Source of the DNA: Meghimatium bilineatum
Taxonomy: Eukaryota; Mollusca; Gastropoda; Stylommatophora; Philomycidae
Direction: 5' to 3'
DNA length: 64,000 nucleotides
Assembly (NCBI GenBank): GCA_034231615.1
Contig: CM067311.1
Location: 11,976,660-12,040,659 of the forward strand
The notes under the pieces: generated by a model
Told to the model about the DNA's origin: nothing
What the model saw: only the letters and a program-made list of their open reading frames with translations
Database searches by the model: none
Shown here: piece after piece, positions 11,774 to 22,534 of the stretch
How positions within the stretch are numbered: the first letter of the stretch is position 1
Layout of the letters: each line of letters begins with the position of its first letter
Position numbers and translations under genes: made by a program

Positions 11774-11935
11774 TTATTCTTCTTCTTCTGCGTTCATTCT
11801 CAAACTCCCACTGGATTTAGCAGGACCATGGTACTCCTGCTAGATTTCCACCAGGATGTAGTACAGAAAATGGAAATGCGATGTGTTGCAGTTTTATTTG
11901 CACCAATGGCCCGACACATCCGTCTTCGGCGGAGT
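11774..11935 (-). mobile_element. SINE-B copy, full length
   Basis: Approximately 160-bp element. Minus strand starts CCGCCGAAGACGGATGTGTC, carries GGGCCATTGGTGCAAATAAA and GGAAATCTAGCAGGAGTACC, and ends GAGAATGAACGCAGAAGAAG. The 3' half is homologous to SINE-A, while the approximately 110-bp 5' part of SINE-A is absent. Confidence 0.82.
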
Positions 11936-11989
11936 AGCAGAACTAAATACACATTAAAAACTAACAACGCAAACTAACATGCTTTGAAC

Positions 11990-12190
11990 AATTAAAAAGA
12001 TACAATGGTTTAGAAAGATTAATTCTGGAGGGAAAAATTCCAGGCTGGAGAAAAAGGGACAGATCAAGATTATGATGGACACAGTGCATCGAAAACCTTC
12101 TGAACATGACACTGTAAGAGGCCTGACCGATTGCATAGAACCGAGAATTTTACTTAGTGGCAGTTATGACAACTTTCTGTAAAGGACACG
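11990..12190 (+). pseudogene. LINE 3' fragment
   Basis: Encodes ERLILEGKIPGWRKRD and, after shifts, WTQCIENLLNMTL and VMTTFCKGHA, the C-terminal segment of a non-LTR reverse transcriptase. Degenerate. Confidence 0.65.
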
Positions 12191-12194
12191 CCAT

Positions 12195-13170
12195 ACAGAC
12201 AGATAGATAGATTAACATCACAATAAAAGATCACACATTAATACACTCATATATTAACAACAGAATAAAAGATCACACATTAATACACTAATATATTAAC
12301 AACAAGAAACATCAATATTTCTTTCACTATAAACATACACTTCCTTATCAGACGATTCACAGAATGTGAGACTGAAAAAATATCGAGCATTGCTCAATTA
12401 AACAAACCATGATTATTTCATACGTGGCTTCCGTTACCGCCAGAATTTAGATACGGTTTCTCCAATAATTGAGAAATCCCTTAACAACCGCCATTTTGAT
12501 TTCTCATTGTTTTCGCCAATAATTGAGAAGTCCCTTAGCAACCGGCATTTTGATTTGTCCTTGTTTTAGAAACAAAATATAACACAACACATTCCGGACA
12601 CTTTCTAGAAATGTTCCAGCCATGACAGATCATATGGCTGCAAGAACAAAATGACGTTCCATTTATTATAAGACTTCTTTCTATTTTAGAAAAACATTGA
12701 TTCAGATCTAGGCTACTATAATTGTACTATCATTATCATTGTCAGTCGTCTTTTGATGTTTTGTTTGTGTCTTGATCAAGACCTTTCGGTTGAAATGTTG
12801 AATGTGATTTGTGTATTGTAATTTTTATGATTTCTTGTGTGATCATTATTGCCCATCAATACCTACTAGTTTTAGCCTGTCGTGTCTCATTGAAGCGATA
12901 TATAAACCTGTGTTTTACATAAGTATAATTGTTGTTACGTTTCACGCAGTTACCTTTTATTGATTATCATTGTCACGGAAGATTTCGTAAATTTTGAAAT
13001 TTGGTTATATTCTTCTCAGTTCACATAAAGTTAGTTCTTCATCAAGAACAACAGCAATTATCCCCTTTAGAATAAAACCAACTGTGAAAGCCACTCTGTA
13101 GAATAAAACCAACTTTGAAAGCCACTTTTCAGAATAAAACTAACTGTAGGTCACACTTCAGAAAGGCAAT
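12195..13170. other. Small duplications; hairpin relic; no gene
   Basis: Two copies of a 47-bp unit (AATAAAAGATCACACATTAA) at 12215-12305. Two copies of a roughly 60-bp unit (CAATAATTGAGAA) at 12450-12560. A GACCTTTCGGTTGAAATG hairpin at 12780-12798 resembles Penelope-like element ends. Three copies of an AGAATAAAACCAACTGTGAA unit at 13065-13165. Confidence 0.6.
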
Positions 13171-13181
13171 GTACTGTGGCA

Positions 13182-13232
13182 ATGTAGTTGATAGGCGGTT
13201 TGGTGCCGTTGAAAGGACTGGTTCAATTCCGG
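13182..13232 (+). mobile_element. tRNA-like SINE relic
   Basis: GGTGCCGTTGAAAGGACTGG then GTTCAATTCCGG has a B-box-like word in a tRNA-like setting. The same kind of word lies at 6421-6480 (-). No recognisable body. Confidence 0.35.
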
Positions 13233-13310
13233 TTAGTCTCAAAGTTTTTTAATTTATCCTCTGGCTTCCTTCTTGAATTTACTTGTATAAACAAACCAAG
13301 CTGTAGTTTT

Positions 13311-13455
13311 TGTACGTCTGTTCTCAAACTCCCACAAGATATGTATCAGAGCTGGACAATGGTCCTACTAGATTTTCAACACGATGAAGTCCTGATATGG
13401 TAAATAAGATACGTCGCCATTTTTTTAGCATCACTGGCCCGAAACACTCGACTTT
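13311..13455 (-). mobile_element. SINE-B copy, diverged
   Basis: From GTCTGTTCTCAAACTCCCAC to GGCCCGAAACACTCGACTTT. The GAA tail is lost and many substitutions are present. Confidence 0.65.
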
Positions 13456-13621
13456 AGCAGTGATAAATAATACGTTCGATGTTTTTAATCACTTTCACTG
13501 AACGGTGCATATCTGTAACCATATCACTAGTAGGCTAGCCGTACGAGAGAGCTAGTTAATGTACTATACCTGCTTTCTAACCTCAAAAGCTAACTTGCAT
13601 TACAAATGTTCATCCATGAAA

Positions 13622-13805
13622 AGACCGTCTAACAGAACTTATTAGGACCACATTCGTGACGTTTTTTTTATTATGGTTGGATGCCCATTTACATACCTGA
13701 AATCATGTGCTAAAAATTGCCAAGTATATAAATAGTCACCAACCAAAAGCCCAACAATAATCGAAAACGTCACGAATAGGGTCCTAATAAATTATGTCGG
13801 AAGGT
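13622..13805. mobile_element. Palindromic MITE, copy 2
   Basis: 184 bp. Left AGACCGTCTAACAGAACTTA then TTAGGACC and ATTCGTGACGTTTT; the right end is its near complement (reverse complement AGACCTTCCGACATAATTTA then TTAGGACC and ATTCGTGACGTTTT). The centre CCAAGTATATAAATAGTCAC resembles the centre of the MITE at 7896-8120. Non-coding. Confidence 0.82.
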
Positions 13806-13901
13806 CTTTTATATCGGTGAAGGTCTGGTCTCATCTGTAGGAGTTTTAGAACACATGATTTATATGAATAAGTGTGCTCCACGAATACCGTTATCTTGAA
13901 T

Positions 13902-14172
13902 GGACTTCTGCGCTGGTTCTCAAACTCCTGCTGATGAGCAGGACGTAGTTCTGAGAACGGAATGTGTTATCATGGTTTATATCGTAACTGCGATATCTGT
14001 GCGTGTCGGCCGGACACATCCAACATCAGAAAGGCTTCTGCGTCACATTGTCCCTACATGTGATGAGGGATGGGGGATCCAGCTCCACACTAAATTCTGC
14101 GTAGTCGCTTTTTGCATGCGTGGTAGGTAAACAGTGTTTCTATTCTTTGCTCACCTATCGTGCCGCAATAAC
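13902..14172 (-). mobile_element. SINE-A copy
   Basis: Nearly full length on the minus strand, from CCCGTGTGTTATTGCGGCAC to GAGAACCAGCGCAGAAG. Confidence 0.78.
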
Positions 14173-14282
14173 ACACGGGTGATATTGTCTATGATTTCTT
14201 CCTCGGAGTCTACGTTTTAGATGAGGAAGCCGAGTCCCGAAAAAATATAGTCCTATAATATTTTGATTGTTTTTCACTTAGT

Positions 14283-14441
14283 GTCAGTGACCCAAAGCCA
14301 TGCTGAAGTCGGATGTGTCAGGCCGAAAGGCGAAGATATCGCATCAATGCTGTAAACAATGACACAACGCATTGCGTTCTCTGGACTACATCCTGCTAAT
14401 CTGCAAGAGTTTGAGAACGAACGCAGAAGAAGAAGAAGAAA
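14283..14441 (+). mobile_element. SINE-A copy, 5' truncated
   Basis: Begins at GTCAGTGACCCAAAGCCATG and runs to GAACGCAGAAGAAGAAGAAG. 5' truncation is the expected product of LINE-type target-primed reverse transcription. Confidence 0.82.
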
Positions 14442-14451
14442 GAATATATTC

Positions 14452-14500
14452 TTAAGAAGGACCTAACGGTTCGAAACGTTGAAAATGTCTTGAGTATTGT
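14452..14500 (+). other. Hairpin relic of Penelope-like type
   Basis: AAGGACCTAACGGTTCGAAA then CGTTGAAAATG: short hairpin followed by GAAACG. Penelope-like elements carry hammerhead motifs with stem II followed by GAAAC. The CTGATGA box is not intact here. Confidence 0.3.
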
Positions 14501-14582
14501 AATTTATATGTTTTTGTGTTTACGCCTCATGACTCCTTAGTCCTAGTTCTTCTGTTGTATTCACATGAAACATCACAAACTT

Positions 14583-14720
14583 GTGTTCTTCGTAGGCAAA
14601 ACCTGTGTTCTACGTAGGCAAAACCTGTGTTCCACGTGGCAAAACCTGTGTTCCACGTGGCAAAACCTGTGTTCCACGTGGCAAAACCTGTGTTCCACGT
14701 GTCAAAACCTGTGTTCTACG
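14583..14720 (+). repeat. 21-22-bp tandem array
   Basis: Six to seven copies of CAAAACCTGTGTTCCACGTG plus G, with end variants TCTACGTAGG. Confidence 0.9.
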
Positions 14721-14839
14721 TAAGTACTATTATAAACTCAATGGAATCATCATCTAAAGGGACGATATTAGAAACTTTTCCCCGTGATGTTCATTAGTCA
14801 TGAAACATAGGCATGATTATACGCACGCTATTCCTGTAG

Positions 14840-15420
14840 TTTGCCGTTGCTTTCAGGAGATCCGTTTATCGAATAGCAAACATAGAAAACACATTCAGTT
14901 TCTACGCCATTTTTTTAGCGCAAGTATTCCGAGAAACATGGGACACATTCTATACAATGGAGTAATATCAATGCATACACGAGTTCGAGTGCAAAAATGT
15001 TATATTGAGCCAATCCTTCTTTATGGAGGCGAAGCATGGAGAGCAAACAAACGTGTCCAAGATAAGCTGGAGGCAAAACTGAGATGTGGTTTTTTAAGAA
15101 TAATGATTAAAATTATATGGACAGCCAAGATAGCTATTGTAGAAGTTCTCAGAGATGCTGAAGTAAAACAACAAATTATAGCGGAAATTAGAAAGATAGA
15201 ATCAAGATTTTTAGGGTATGTGATGAGAAAAGGAAAACTTGAACATTTAGTAACCACAGGGAAGATCAAGGGGAGGAGATAGGAAGACAAGGAGAGAAAT
15301 TTCCGGAAGGGTTGTCACTGTGGCACAAAAAGATCAGCAACTGAACTTATTAACAACGCAAGAGACAGAGAGTTGTGGAGAAGCATGATCACCTACGCCA
15401 CACGCATGAAACTTGATTGA
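14840..15420 (+). pseudogene. LINE reverse transcriptase C-terminal fragment, family L3
   Basis: Reads VQKCYIEPILLYGGEAW, KRVQDKLEAKLRCGFLRIM and SRFLGYVMRKGKLEHLVTTG, then KIKGRR and a stop. After a shift, the usual downstream ARDRELWRSMITYATRMKLD region and a TTGATTGATT tail follow. Dead. Confidence 0.8.
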
Positions 15421-15429
15421 TTGATTTAT

Positions 15430-15965
15430 TGATTGTTCATTGGTCATTTTTGTCTATATTTTGTGTCAATAACCATTGAAAATCAAAGGAAATTCAAACT
15501 ACGTCACTTTAAAACGATGAATCCCATGAGTCCACATGACTGAATTGTAGCGGGAATTGCGGACACTTGTATCAGCGTTAGAAAATCAAAACAACCACTG
15601 TGTCGCTATGTTCTTATCTCTGGGTGAACACTCGCTCACTCCACCCCTACCAACGCACTCCTTTAATTAAGAATGTGTACACAGTTCTACAGAAGTATCG
15701 ACACGAAGTGTTAGTCACACCTTATCAAGAGGAAATCTGCATCCGGTCAGGTTCCAAAATTGGGCTCCTTTTTCAGTTTGATGACACATTTATTACAAAT
15801 TGTAATTCTCCAGTGCTCTGTGGTTCAGTGCTCTGTGGTTCAGTGCTCTGTGGTTCAGTGCACTGTATGCAACTGGTCAGTCTTCTTCGTGGCCACTGTG
15901 CACATTATACATTAGTTTCAATGAATTTATATACGACCACAAGAAATGTATTTGATACATATTAA
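15430..15965. other. No gene recognised; one 15-bp mini-array
   Basis: Only a 15-bp repeat (GTGCTCTGTGGTTCA, about four copies, 15813-15866). Nothing else supported. Confidence 0.6.
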
Positions 15966-15969
15966 CCAA

Positions 15970-16137
15970 CTACTCGCCGAAGACGGATGTGTCGTACCAT
16001 TGACGCAATTAAAACAGTGATACAACGCATTTCCATTCCATGGACTGCATCCTGCTGGAAATCTAGTAGGACTATGGTCCTGCTACAAGGGAGATCTAGC
16101 AGTAGTTTGATAATGTACGATAAAGAAGAAGAAGAAG
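15970..16137 (+). mobile_element. SINE-B copy
   Basis: Starts CGCCGAAGACGGATGTGTCG and ends with GATAAAGAAGAAGAAGAAG. The last part of the body is diverged. Confidence 0.8.
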
Positions 16138-16194
16138 ACCCACTAAAGGGATAAATATGGAAGTGTGGCACCATGAATGAAATATCATTTTTTA

Positions 16195-16410
16195 AAAACC
16201 CATAAATATTGCATTTTCTCTGTTAGGTAGTTCCACGTAGGTTGTGAATGATTTTTGTGATGAAGACCGCACTTCATTTGTGCACTTCATTTTAAGGATG
16301 GGTTCTTTAGATTACCCACCAACATAAAATGTCAGCTGTTACTTAGAGTCGAACCCTGGATCTCACGGTTTTAAGACCAATGTTCAAACCTCTCGGTCAT
16401 GCTAAAGACG
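16195..16410 (-). mobile_element. tRNA-derived SINE, family T2 (Leu/Ser-like head)
   Basis: Minus strand: TTTAGCATGACCGAGAGGTT holds the A-box TGACCGAGAGG, then TTGGTCTTAAAACCG and CAGGGTTCGACTCTAAG with the B-box GGGTTCGACTC. Body: GTTGGTGGGTAATCTAAAGA then ACCCATCC. The head resembles a leucine tRNA, but a proper acceptor stem is missing, so it is a SINE and not a tRNA gene. Confidence 0.65.
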
Positions 16411-16455
16411 TAACATGTCATAAATATGTATAAATTGTAATAAATATAAACGATA

Positions 16456-16743
16456 TCTTCTTCTCCTTCTGCGTTCGTTCTCAAACTCCTGCAGATTAGC
16501 AGGATGTAGTCCGGAGAACGAAATGCGTTGTGTCATGGTTTATAGCATTGCTACGATATCTGCCTTATACGTTTTCGGTCTGACACATCCGACTTCAGCA
16601 TGACGTTGAGTCACTGACCTTATTTGTTATGGGGCAACCAACTCCATCTCATAACTTCCTTACTCGCCTCTTACGACATGCATGGAAGGTAAACAGTGTT
16701 GCTATTCTTTGCTACCCTTTCGGGCCCTGACAACACACGGGCG
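16456..16743 (-). mobile_element. SINE-A copy, full length
   Basis: One of the better copies. Minus strand from GCCCGTGTGTTGTCAGGGCC to GAGAACGAACGCAGAAGGAG. Confidence 0.85.
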
Positions 16744-17009
16744 ATATAAATGATATGAACACTGAAAATTTCGACTATGGAAACAATTTATAAAGGAACA
16801 ATTATAAATAAGAAATATTGAAGTTATATGGAACGAGTTCACCAAAGTAGTGCTTGTCTGTTTGTTTCATTATGTCAGACATCTTGATTACAAGAAATGT
16901 ATTTTCTCTCTCTGGGAATCGAGAGCATTCACCGTAATCAGATTCTTATTTAAGAATATCATTGGAGAAAGAGTGGGTGTCATATCAATTCTACAATACA
17001 TACAAAACT

Positions 17010-17260
17010 AACAGATACAATGTTTTGGTTATCTGGAAAGAAATCCGTGTGATTCATTCGTTTATAAAGCATATATGAAGAGAGGAGAAGCAGAAAGAAG
17101 AGCCAAGGGTAGACCTAGAGTACGCTGGATCGACAACATCAAAGAGACATTACACAAACACCAAATAACATTATCTGAAGCTGCCAGAAAAGCGAGAACA
17201 AGAACATTGTATCTCCCTCGACACCCGTAAAAGGTAAAAGAGGAAGGGAAGAAGAAGAAT
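17010..17260 (+). pseudogene. LINE 3' fragment
   Basis: Encodes MKRGEAERRAKGRPRVRWID, then NIKETLHKHQITLSEAARKA and RTRTLYLPRHP, with a GAAGAAGAAG tail. 5' truncated. Confidence 0.75.
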
Positions 17261-17687
17261 ATTGTGGGGTATAGTTATAAACAAATCAGCGCACAGCTTT
17301 ATTACCATTCTTATAAAATCTTTACATGATGCTTTTGTACACACTGGTACTGCCTGCTGAAAACTAGTAATAACAAAATCAATACTGAAACATATATCAA
17401 ATATTGATAACTATAATATGAAGAGATATCAAGTTAAAGTATAAATGTATACAAAACATGCATAACGCATTGACACTATTGGTGCTAGTGATGTAGATAT
17501 GGTGGAAGGGCACTTAACCCATCAACTCCCTTTCTTAAGAATATAGACTATTACACTTAGTACAAAGAAATAAGTAAATACTTGAGTCAATACAAGAAAA
17601 TATTATGGGGATGTCCTGATCGAATCCCTAATATGATGTTTTGTTTATAAATGAGGTGTTTTTTTCTCTCGAATATCACTAATAATT

Positions 17688-17792
17688 GTCACTTGAAGCT
17701 ACGGAGAAACGTGTTATGTGTAGTACTTTCGACAGACTGCGTGATGCTTCGTCCAAAGGGAGCAACCTCCAGTACAATGAAGTCAATACTCT
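17688..17792 (+). mobile_element. SINE T1 3' half
   Basis: ACTTGAAGCTACGGAGAAAC, then GTACAATGAAGTCAATACTC, match the body and 3' end of SINE T1 at 36340-36560 (-). It runs directly into the 42-bp array. Confidence 0.65.
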
Positions 17793-18285
17793 ATACGGCT
17801 GTTAAGTCTGTGTAACAACGAAATCCCTACTCTATACGGCTGTTAAGCCTGTGTAACTATGAAATCAACACTCTTATACGGCTGTTAAGTCTGTGTAACA
17901 ATGAAATCAACACTCTTATACGGCTGTTAAGTCTGTGTAACAATGAAATCAACACTCTTATACGGCTGTTAAGTCTGTGTAACAATGAAATCAACACTCT
18001 TATACGGCTGTTAAGTCTGTGTAACTATGAAATCAACACTCTTATACGGCTGTTAAGTCTGTGTAACAATGAAATCAACACTCTTATACGGCTGTTAAGT
18101 CTGTGTAACAATGAAATCAACACTCTTATACGGCTGTTAAGTCTGTGTAACAATGAAATCAACACTCTTATACGGCTGTTAAGTCTGTGTAACAATGAAA
18201 TCAACACTCTTATACGGCTGTTAAGCCTGTGTAACAATGAAATCAACACTCTTATACGGCTATTAAGCCTGTGTAAAACTAGGAT
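17775..18285 (+). repeat. 42-bp tandem array grown from a SINE 3' end
   Basis: About 12 units of AACAATGAAATCAACACTCT, TATACGGCTGTTAAGTCTGT and GT. The first unit (ACAATGAAGTCAATACTCTA) is the end of the SINE T1 copy. Confidence 0.92.
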
Positions 18286-18715
18286 AACAAACCAAACTGG
18301 TTTAACATAAATATACCAATCTCCCCCCGGGTAAGGAAAACAAAGTGGAAACACTTTTCACTCTCTAAATAACGTATGAATTTAGTTTATCAATGCTCCA
18401 TCCCATTTTTTAGTTTATCAATACTCCATCAATACTTTTCTGGTTTAAGCAATCACAAATCTACGGCTTCGCTAATGGTGCCGAGACATTTCAATCAATA
18501 GATCATATAATAAATAGTTATGAAGTCTTGTTGTCGTGACAGCCATGGTTACTTGTACCACTGTACCAGAAGGGAAGAGGTTTTCAAGCTTATCCCCAAG
18601 TCCTTAGATAAGAGGGGGGAGGTGGATCGAGGAGTACAACCCCTGTACTCCCCCTTATTAAGACATTAGAACATGACAATTCGTGTTAGCAAGTGACTAA
18701 ATTAGCGTGTAAAAC

Positions 18716-19305
18716 TTGATATATTTCTGTAAAACTTAATCTCCTTGATATATTTCTGTAAAACTTAACCACCTTGATATATTTCTGTAAAACTTAACCA
18801 CTTTAATATATTTCTGTAAAATTTAACCAGAATATATTTTAAAAAAATTTGACCACTTTAATATATATCTGTAAAACTTAACCATCTTAATATATGTCTG
18901 TAAAACTTAACCACAATATATTTCTGTAAAACGTGACCATTTTAATATATTTCTGTAAAACTTAACGACCTTGATATATTTCTGTAAAACTTAACCACCT
19001 TGATATATTTCTGTAAAACTTAACCAACTTGATATATGTCTGTTAAACCTAACCACCTTGATATATTTCTGTAAAACTTAACCAACTTGATATATGTCTG
19101 TAAAACTTAACCATCTTAATATATGTCTGTAAATCTTAACCACAATATATTTCTATAAAACTTGACCACTTTAATATATTTCTGTAAAACTTGACCACTT
19201 TAATATATTTCTGTAAAACTTGACCACTTTAATATATTTCTGTAAAACTTAACCCTCTTGATATATTTCTTTAAAACTTAACCACTTTAAAATATTTCTG
19301 TAAAA
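18716..19305 (+). repeat. 30-bp tandem array
   Basis: About 20 copies of GATATATTTCTGTAAAACTT plus AACCACCTT, with several short-unit variants. Confidence 0.95.
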
Positions 19306-19429
19306 ATGATAATAAAAACTTTCCACAAAAACAATGTGATTAGTTTTTTAAATTGTGTATGTAGCCGCCATACTCCTACCGAATGCATCTCTGTGGTCCT
19401 GCAATAACCTCCCCCTACCCCTACCCCCC

Positions 19430-20085
19430 TTGCTAAATGTCTGTTGTAAACATTTTCTTCCAATATTAGAAACTTTACTTGCTAAATGTCTGCTGTAGAC
19501 ATTTTCTTTCAATATTGGAGACTTTTTATAATACCTCGTACAGATTACATAGAGAGAGAAAAGATCAAGTGGTTTGGCCACATTATGAGATTGCATCACG
19601 AAAAGTTGCCCTTACAGGCATATAACCAAATGAGATCAGGGTTCAATGCCAGAGGAAGACCACGGAAAAGATGGATAGAAAACGTCAGGGACATCCTGAA
19701 CAGACACGGCCACAGCACAAGCGAAGGCCACACATCTGCCTTTAGAACGCAAGCTCGAACTCCAATCACCACTACGCTTAACGACAAGAGTTGATCACAA
19801 ATCACCTGGGAAAAGACAATAGACAATAGCCAATTTGGAGACTTTTCTTGCGAAATGTCTGCTGTAAACATGTTATTTCAATATTGAAGACTTTTCTTGC
19901 TAAATGTCTGCTGTAAACATTTTCTTTCAATATTGAATACTTTTCTTGCTAAATGTCTGCTGTAAACATTTTCTTTCAATATTGGAGACATTTCTTGTTT
20001 AATGTCTGCTGTAAACATTTTCTTTCAATATTAGAGACATATCTTGTTTAATGTCTGCTGTATACATTTGCATACAATCGTATCC
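19430..20085 (+). repeat. 49-bp tandem array, split by a LINE
   Basis: Unit TTGCTAAATGTCTGCTGTAA, ACATTTTCTTTCAATATTGG, AGACTTTTC. It is present at 19430-19526 and resumes at 19835-20085. The gap is a LINE insertion with a duplicated target. Confidence 0.93.
19527..19834 (+). mobile_element. LINE L2-family 3' end inserted in the 49-bp array
   Basis: Encodes IKWFGHIMRLHHEKLPLQAY, NQMRSGFNARGRPRKRWIEN and VRDILNRHG. 3' end CCACTACGCTTAACGACAAG, then GACAATAGACAATAG. Flanked by TTGGAGACTTTT at 19515-19526 and 19835-19846, a 12-bp target duplication. 5' truncated, as expected of target-primed insertion. Confidence 0.9.
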
Positions 20086-20315
20086 ATAAATAACCAAAAC
20101 TGCATATACATAAATATAAAACGGTGAGTGGTTTGCTGAATCGACTGCAGTGGACTCCATGAACCCAAAAAGAAAAAAAAGGTTCTGTCAGCAGATGGAG
20201 AAATGTATGAATGTCTGAAAGTTGAGTAGCTCACTCATTGTAAAACATCACCATCGTATATTTCAATTGTCCACGTCTACAATCTCCCCAAGTCATTCCA
20301 CATTTTTAATACTCA

Positions 20316-20655
20316 GTCTAATGCACCGTGGTGTCATCCACCTTGGTCTCATCCATTCTCGTCTCATCCAACTACCTTGGTCTCATTCACCACTGTCTCA
20401 TCCACTTTTGACAATCCACCGTGATTTCATCCACATTGAATCATCCAACATGGTGTCATCCACCTTGAATCATCCAACATGGTGTCATCCACCTTGAATC
20501 ATCCACCATGGTGTCATCCACTGTGAATCATCCACCATGGTGTCATCCACCTTGAATCATCCACCATGGTGTCATCCACCGTGAATCATCCACCATGGTG
20601 TCATCCACCTTGAATCATCCACCATGGTGTCATCCACCTTGGTCTCATAGTTTAA
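20316..20655 (+). repeat. 27-28-bp tandem array
   Basis: CATGGTGTCATCCACCTTGA plus ATCATCCAC, about 10 units with degenerate leading copies. Confidence 0.92.
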
Positions 20656-20699
20656 AGAAACATAAAAAGAAAATGGAATTCATAATTTAGCCATTGTCA

Positions 20700-22190
20700 T
20701 CTGTCCTTACGTCCCACGTGTGCCATCGAATCTAGACTGTAAACTCTCTAATTAACTTGATCTCTAGATTTTCTATAGCAAATTATCCACTTAAGCATTG
20801 CATTTATGAAACCCAAATATCATTCATCCACTGGTAGTGCAGTCATTCATTTGGAGTCATGCTGTTCATATACTGAGTGCACCACAATAACCGACATCAC
20901 CGACAATATCTGAGAGCAGCGACTTGCAACGTCATCCTTTCTATCTGATTGCTAATAAGAGATTTTACCGAGTGATCAACTAGGAGGCTCGGTTGGGGAA
21001 GGGGGCATGTGAAATCTTGCATTTATGTTAACGAAACCATCTAATTTCAAAGTTTAGTTAACCGTCTGCCAGTCTTCGTTAAGTCTTCTGGGAAATGCGA
21101 ATTCCGATTGAGTGCGGTTAAGAAATTGGTTAACGTCAATCACTTCATTTGGTTGAAATACTTTCTTACGTCCCAATGTGATGTGTACAATCCCCTGATG
21201 TCGTTCTTAGTTCTTGCAAGAACAATATATTCATAGCTTATACTTACAGACAAGTGCGTTTTTAGATAGAAAAGAAATGGTATAGAGGGATTTTTACATG
21301 AATGTAAGCATGGTGCGTATTGAAATGTGTCAGCTGTATTTGATAATTCCTAGCAAATCACATCGCATATATGCGCAGACATCGGAACCAGGAATATAGC
21401 ACAAATTAACACGTTTCTTTCTTACATAAAGTAAGGGTAATCGTGTGATATCGTATGCTAAAGGGGAGTAGATCATGTTTCCTCGAAGCTGCGCAGCTGC
21501 GCGGCGCACATATTGTCAGAAAGTGCTGCACTCGGAATTTACCACATAATATTTATAATGATGATATAATAATCAGACTATCTCAAGTGGTATGCATATC
21601 CTGTTTAATAGTTGCTAAAAATATCGTCTGATCTGCACATACAGACAAGATATAAATGCAAGTTTTGGGCCTCGAGTAAGTAAGCTTCACACTTGGAACA
21701 TGTATAGTTTAAATGTTAAATCTCTATAGTAGGTGTGTCTGAACCAGACATATTATTGTCCACCTCATGGCATTTTCCTCCCCTTAGATTACGATATTGT
21801 GGTATGTCTTGGTAGTACGAATAGTCTACTTATTTATTTCAGTCAGTTCTCGTCTTCCTTGAAATTTTAAAAATCTTCCTTTAATTGAGCCCCTGACCTG
21901 GGGAAGATGATAAAATTACTGGTGTGTGAAATTGACCACATCTTCTGTCACTCCCATTTCTTTTTTTTTTTTGGACATCCAGTTAAAAACTAAAAGATCA
22001 AAAAAGTACAGGTGTGATTCGTTTCTCTATTCCTGTTGCTCAGGAATTTAGAGAGATAAGTCTTGCATCTTAGTGTGAAATTTGGGAGGTTCTCCAGAGC
22101 TGTATTCCATATTCAGACTACTTCACATCTCATCGGTGCGGAAATGAGAAGCCTCTGCCTCAGAGGAGATATTAATATAATAGTATAGAT
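20700..22190. other. Longest unassigned stretch; no gene recognised
   Basis: No reading frame with a known motif and no tandem array. 21490-21515 is a small GC-rich palindromic patch (GCTGCGCAGCTGCGCGGCGC). It may hold regulatory or old repeat sequence. Confidence 0.4.
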
Positions 22191-22195
22191 TAAGT

Positions 22196-22322
22196 GTTAT
22201 AAGGCTTCTACAAGAAGAAACCCTCACTATATGTACATCTCTTTTACTGGGCATCTCTTTTACTGGGCATCTCTTTTACTGGGCATCTCTTTTACTGGGC
22301 ATCTCTTTTACTGGGCATCTGC
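22196..22322 (-). repeat. Dispersed repeat E piece with 16-bp array
   Basis: AAGGCTTCTACAAGAAGAAA then CCCTCACTATATGTACAT match repeat E at 51.29 kb. It passes directly into six copies of ATCTCTTTTACTGGGC. Confidence 0.75.
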
Positions 22323-22534
22323 TACTGCATGATGGTTTAATTGTGTGATGGGTCACTGATTAGACCTTCAGATCTTTATCATTCCGGGAGTGGGAATGGA
22401 AGTTGTGCTGTTTTCATATTCTGGTTCTTATGATTGCCTGCGGCTTCTTTTAAGGCAATGGCGGGTCAGATCTCTGAGGTCAATACTGTTTTTCGAACTG
22501 TTTATACATTACCTTTCTGTTTAAATCAGGCACT

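Noticed and set aside
12780-12800. Functional hammerhead ribozyme
   Set aside because: Stem II and GAAA-like parts are visible, but the CTGATGA box reads TTGATCA and flanking stems could not be built by eye. It is kept only as a relic.
16340-16410. A genuine tRNA-Leu gene on the minus strand
   Set aside because: A and B boxes are present, but acceptor-stem pairing is not evident and a SINE body follows, so it was called a SINE head.
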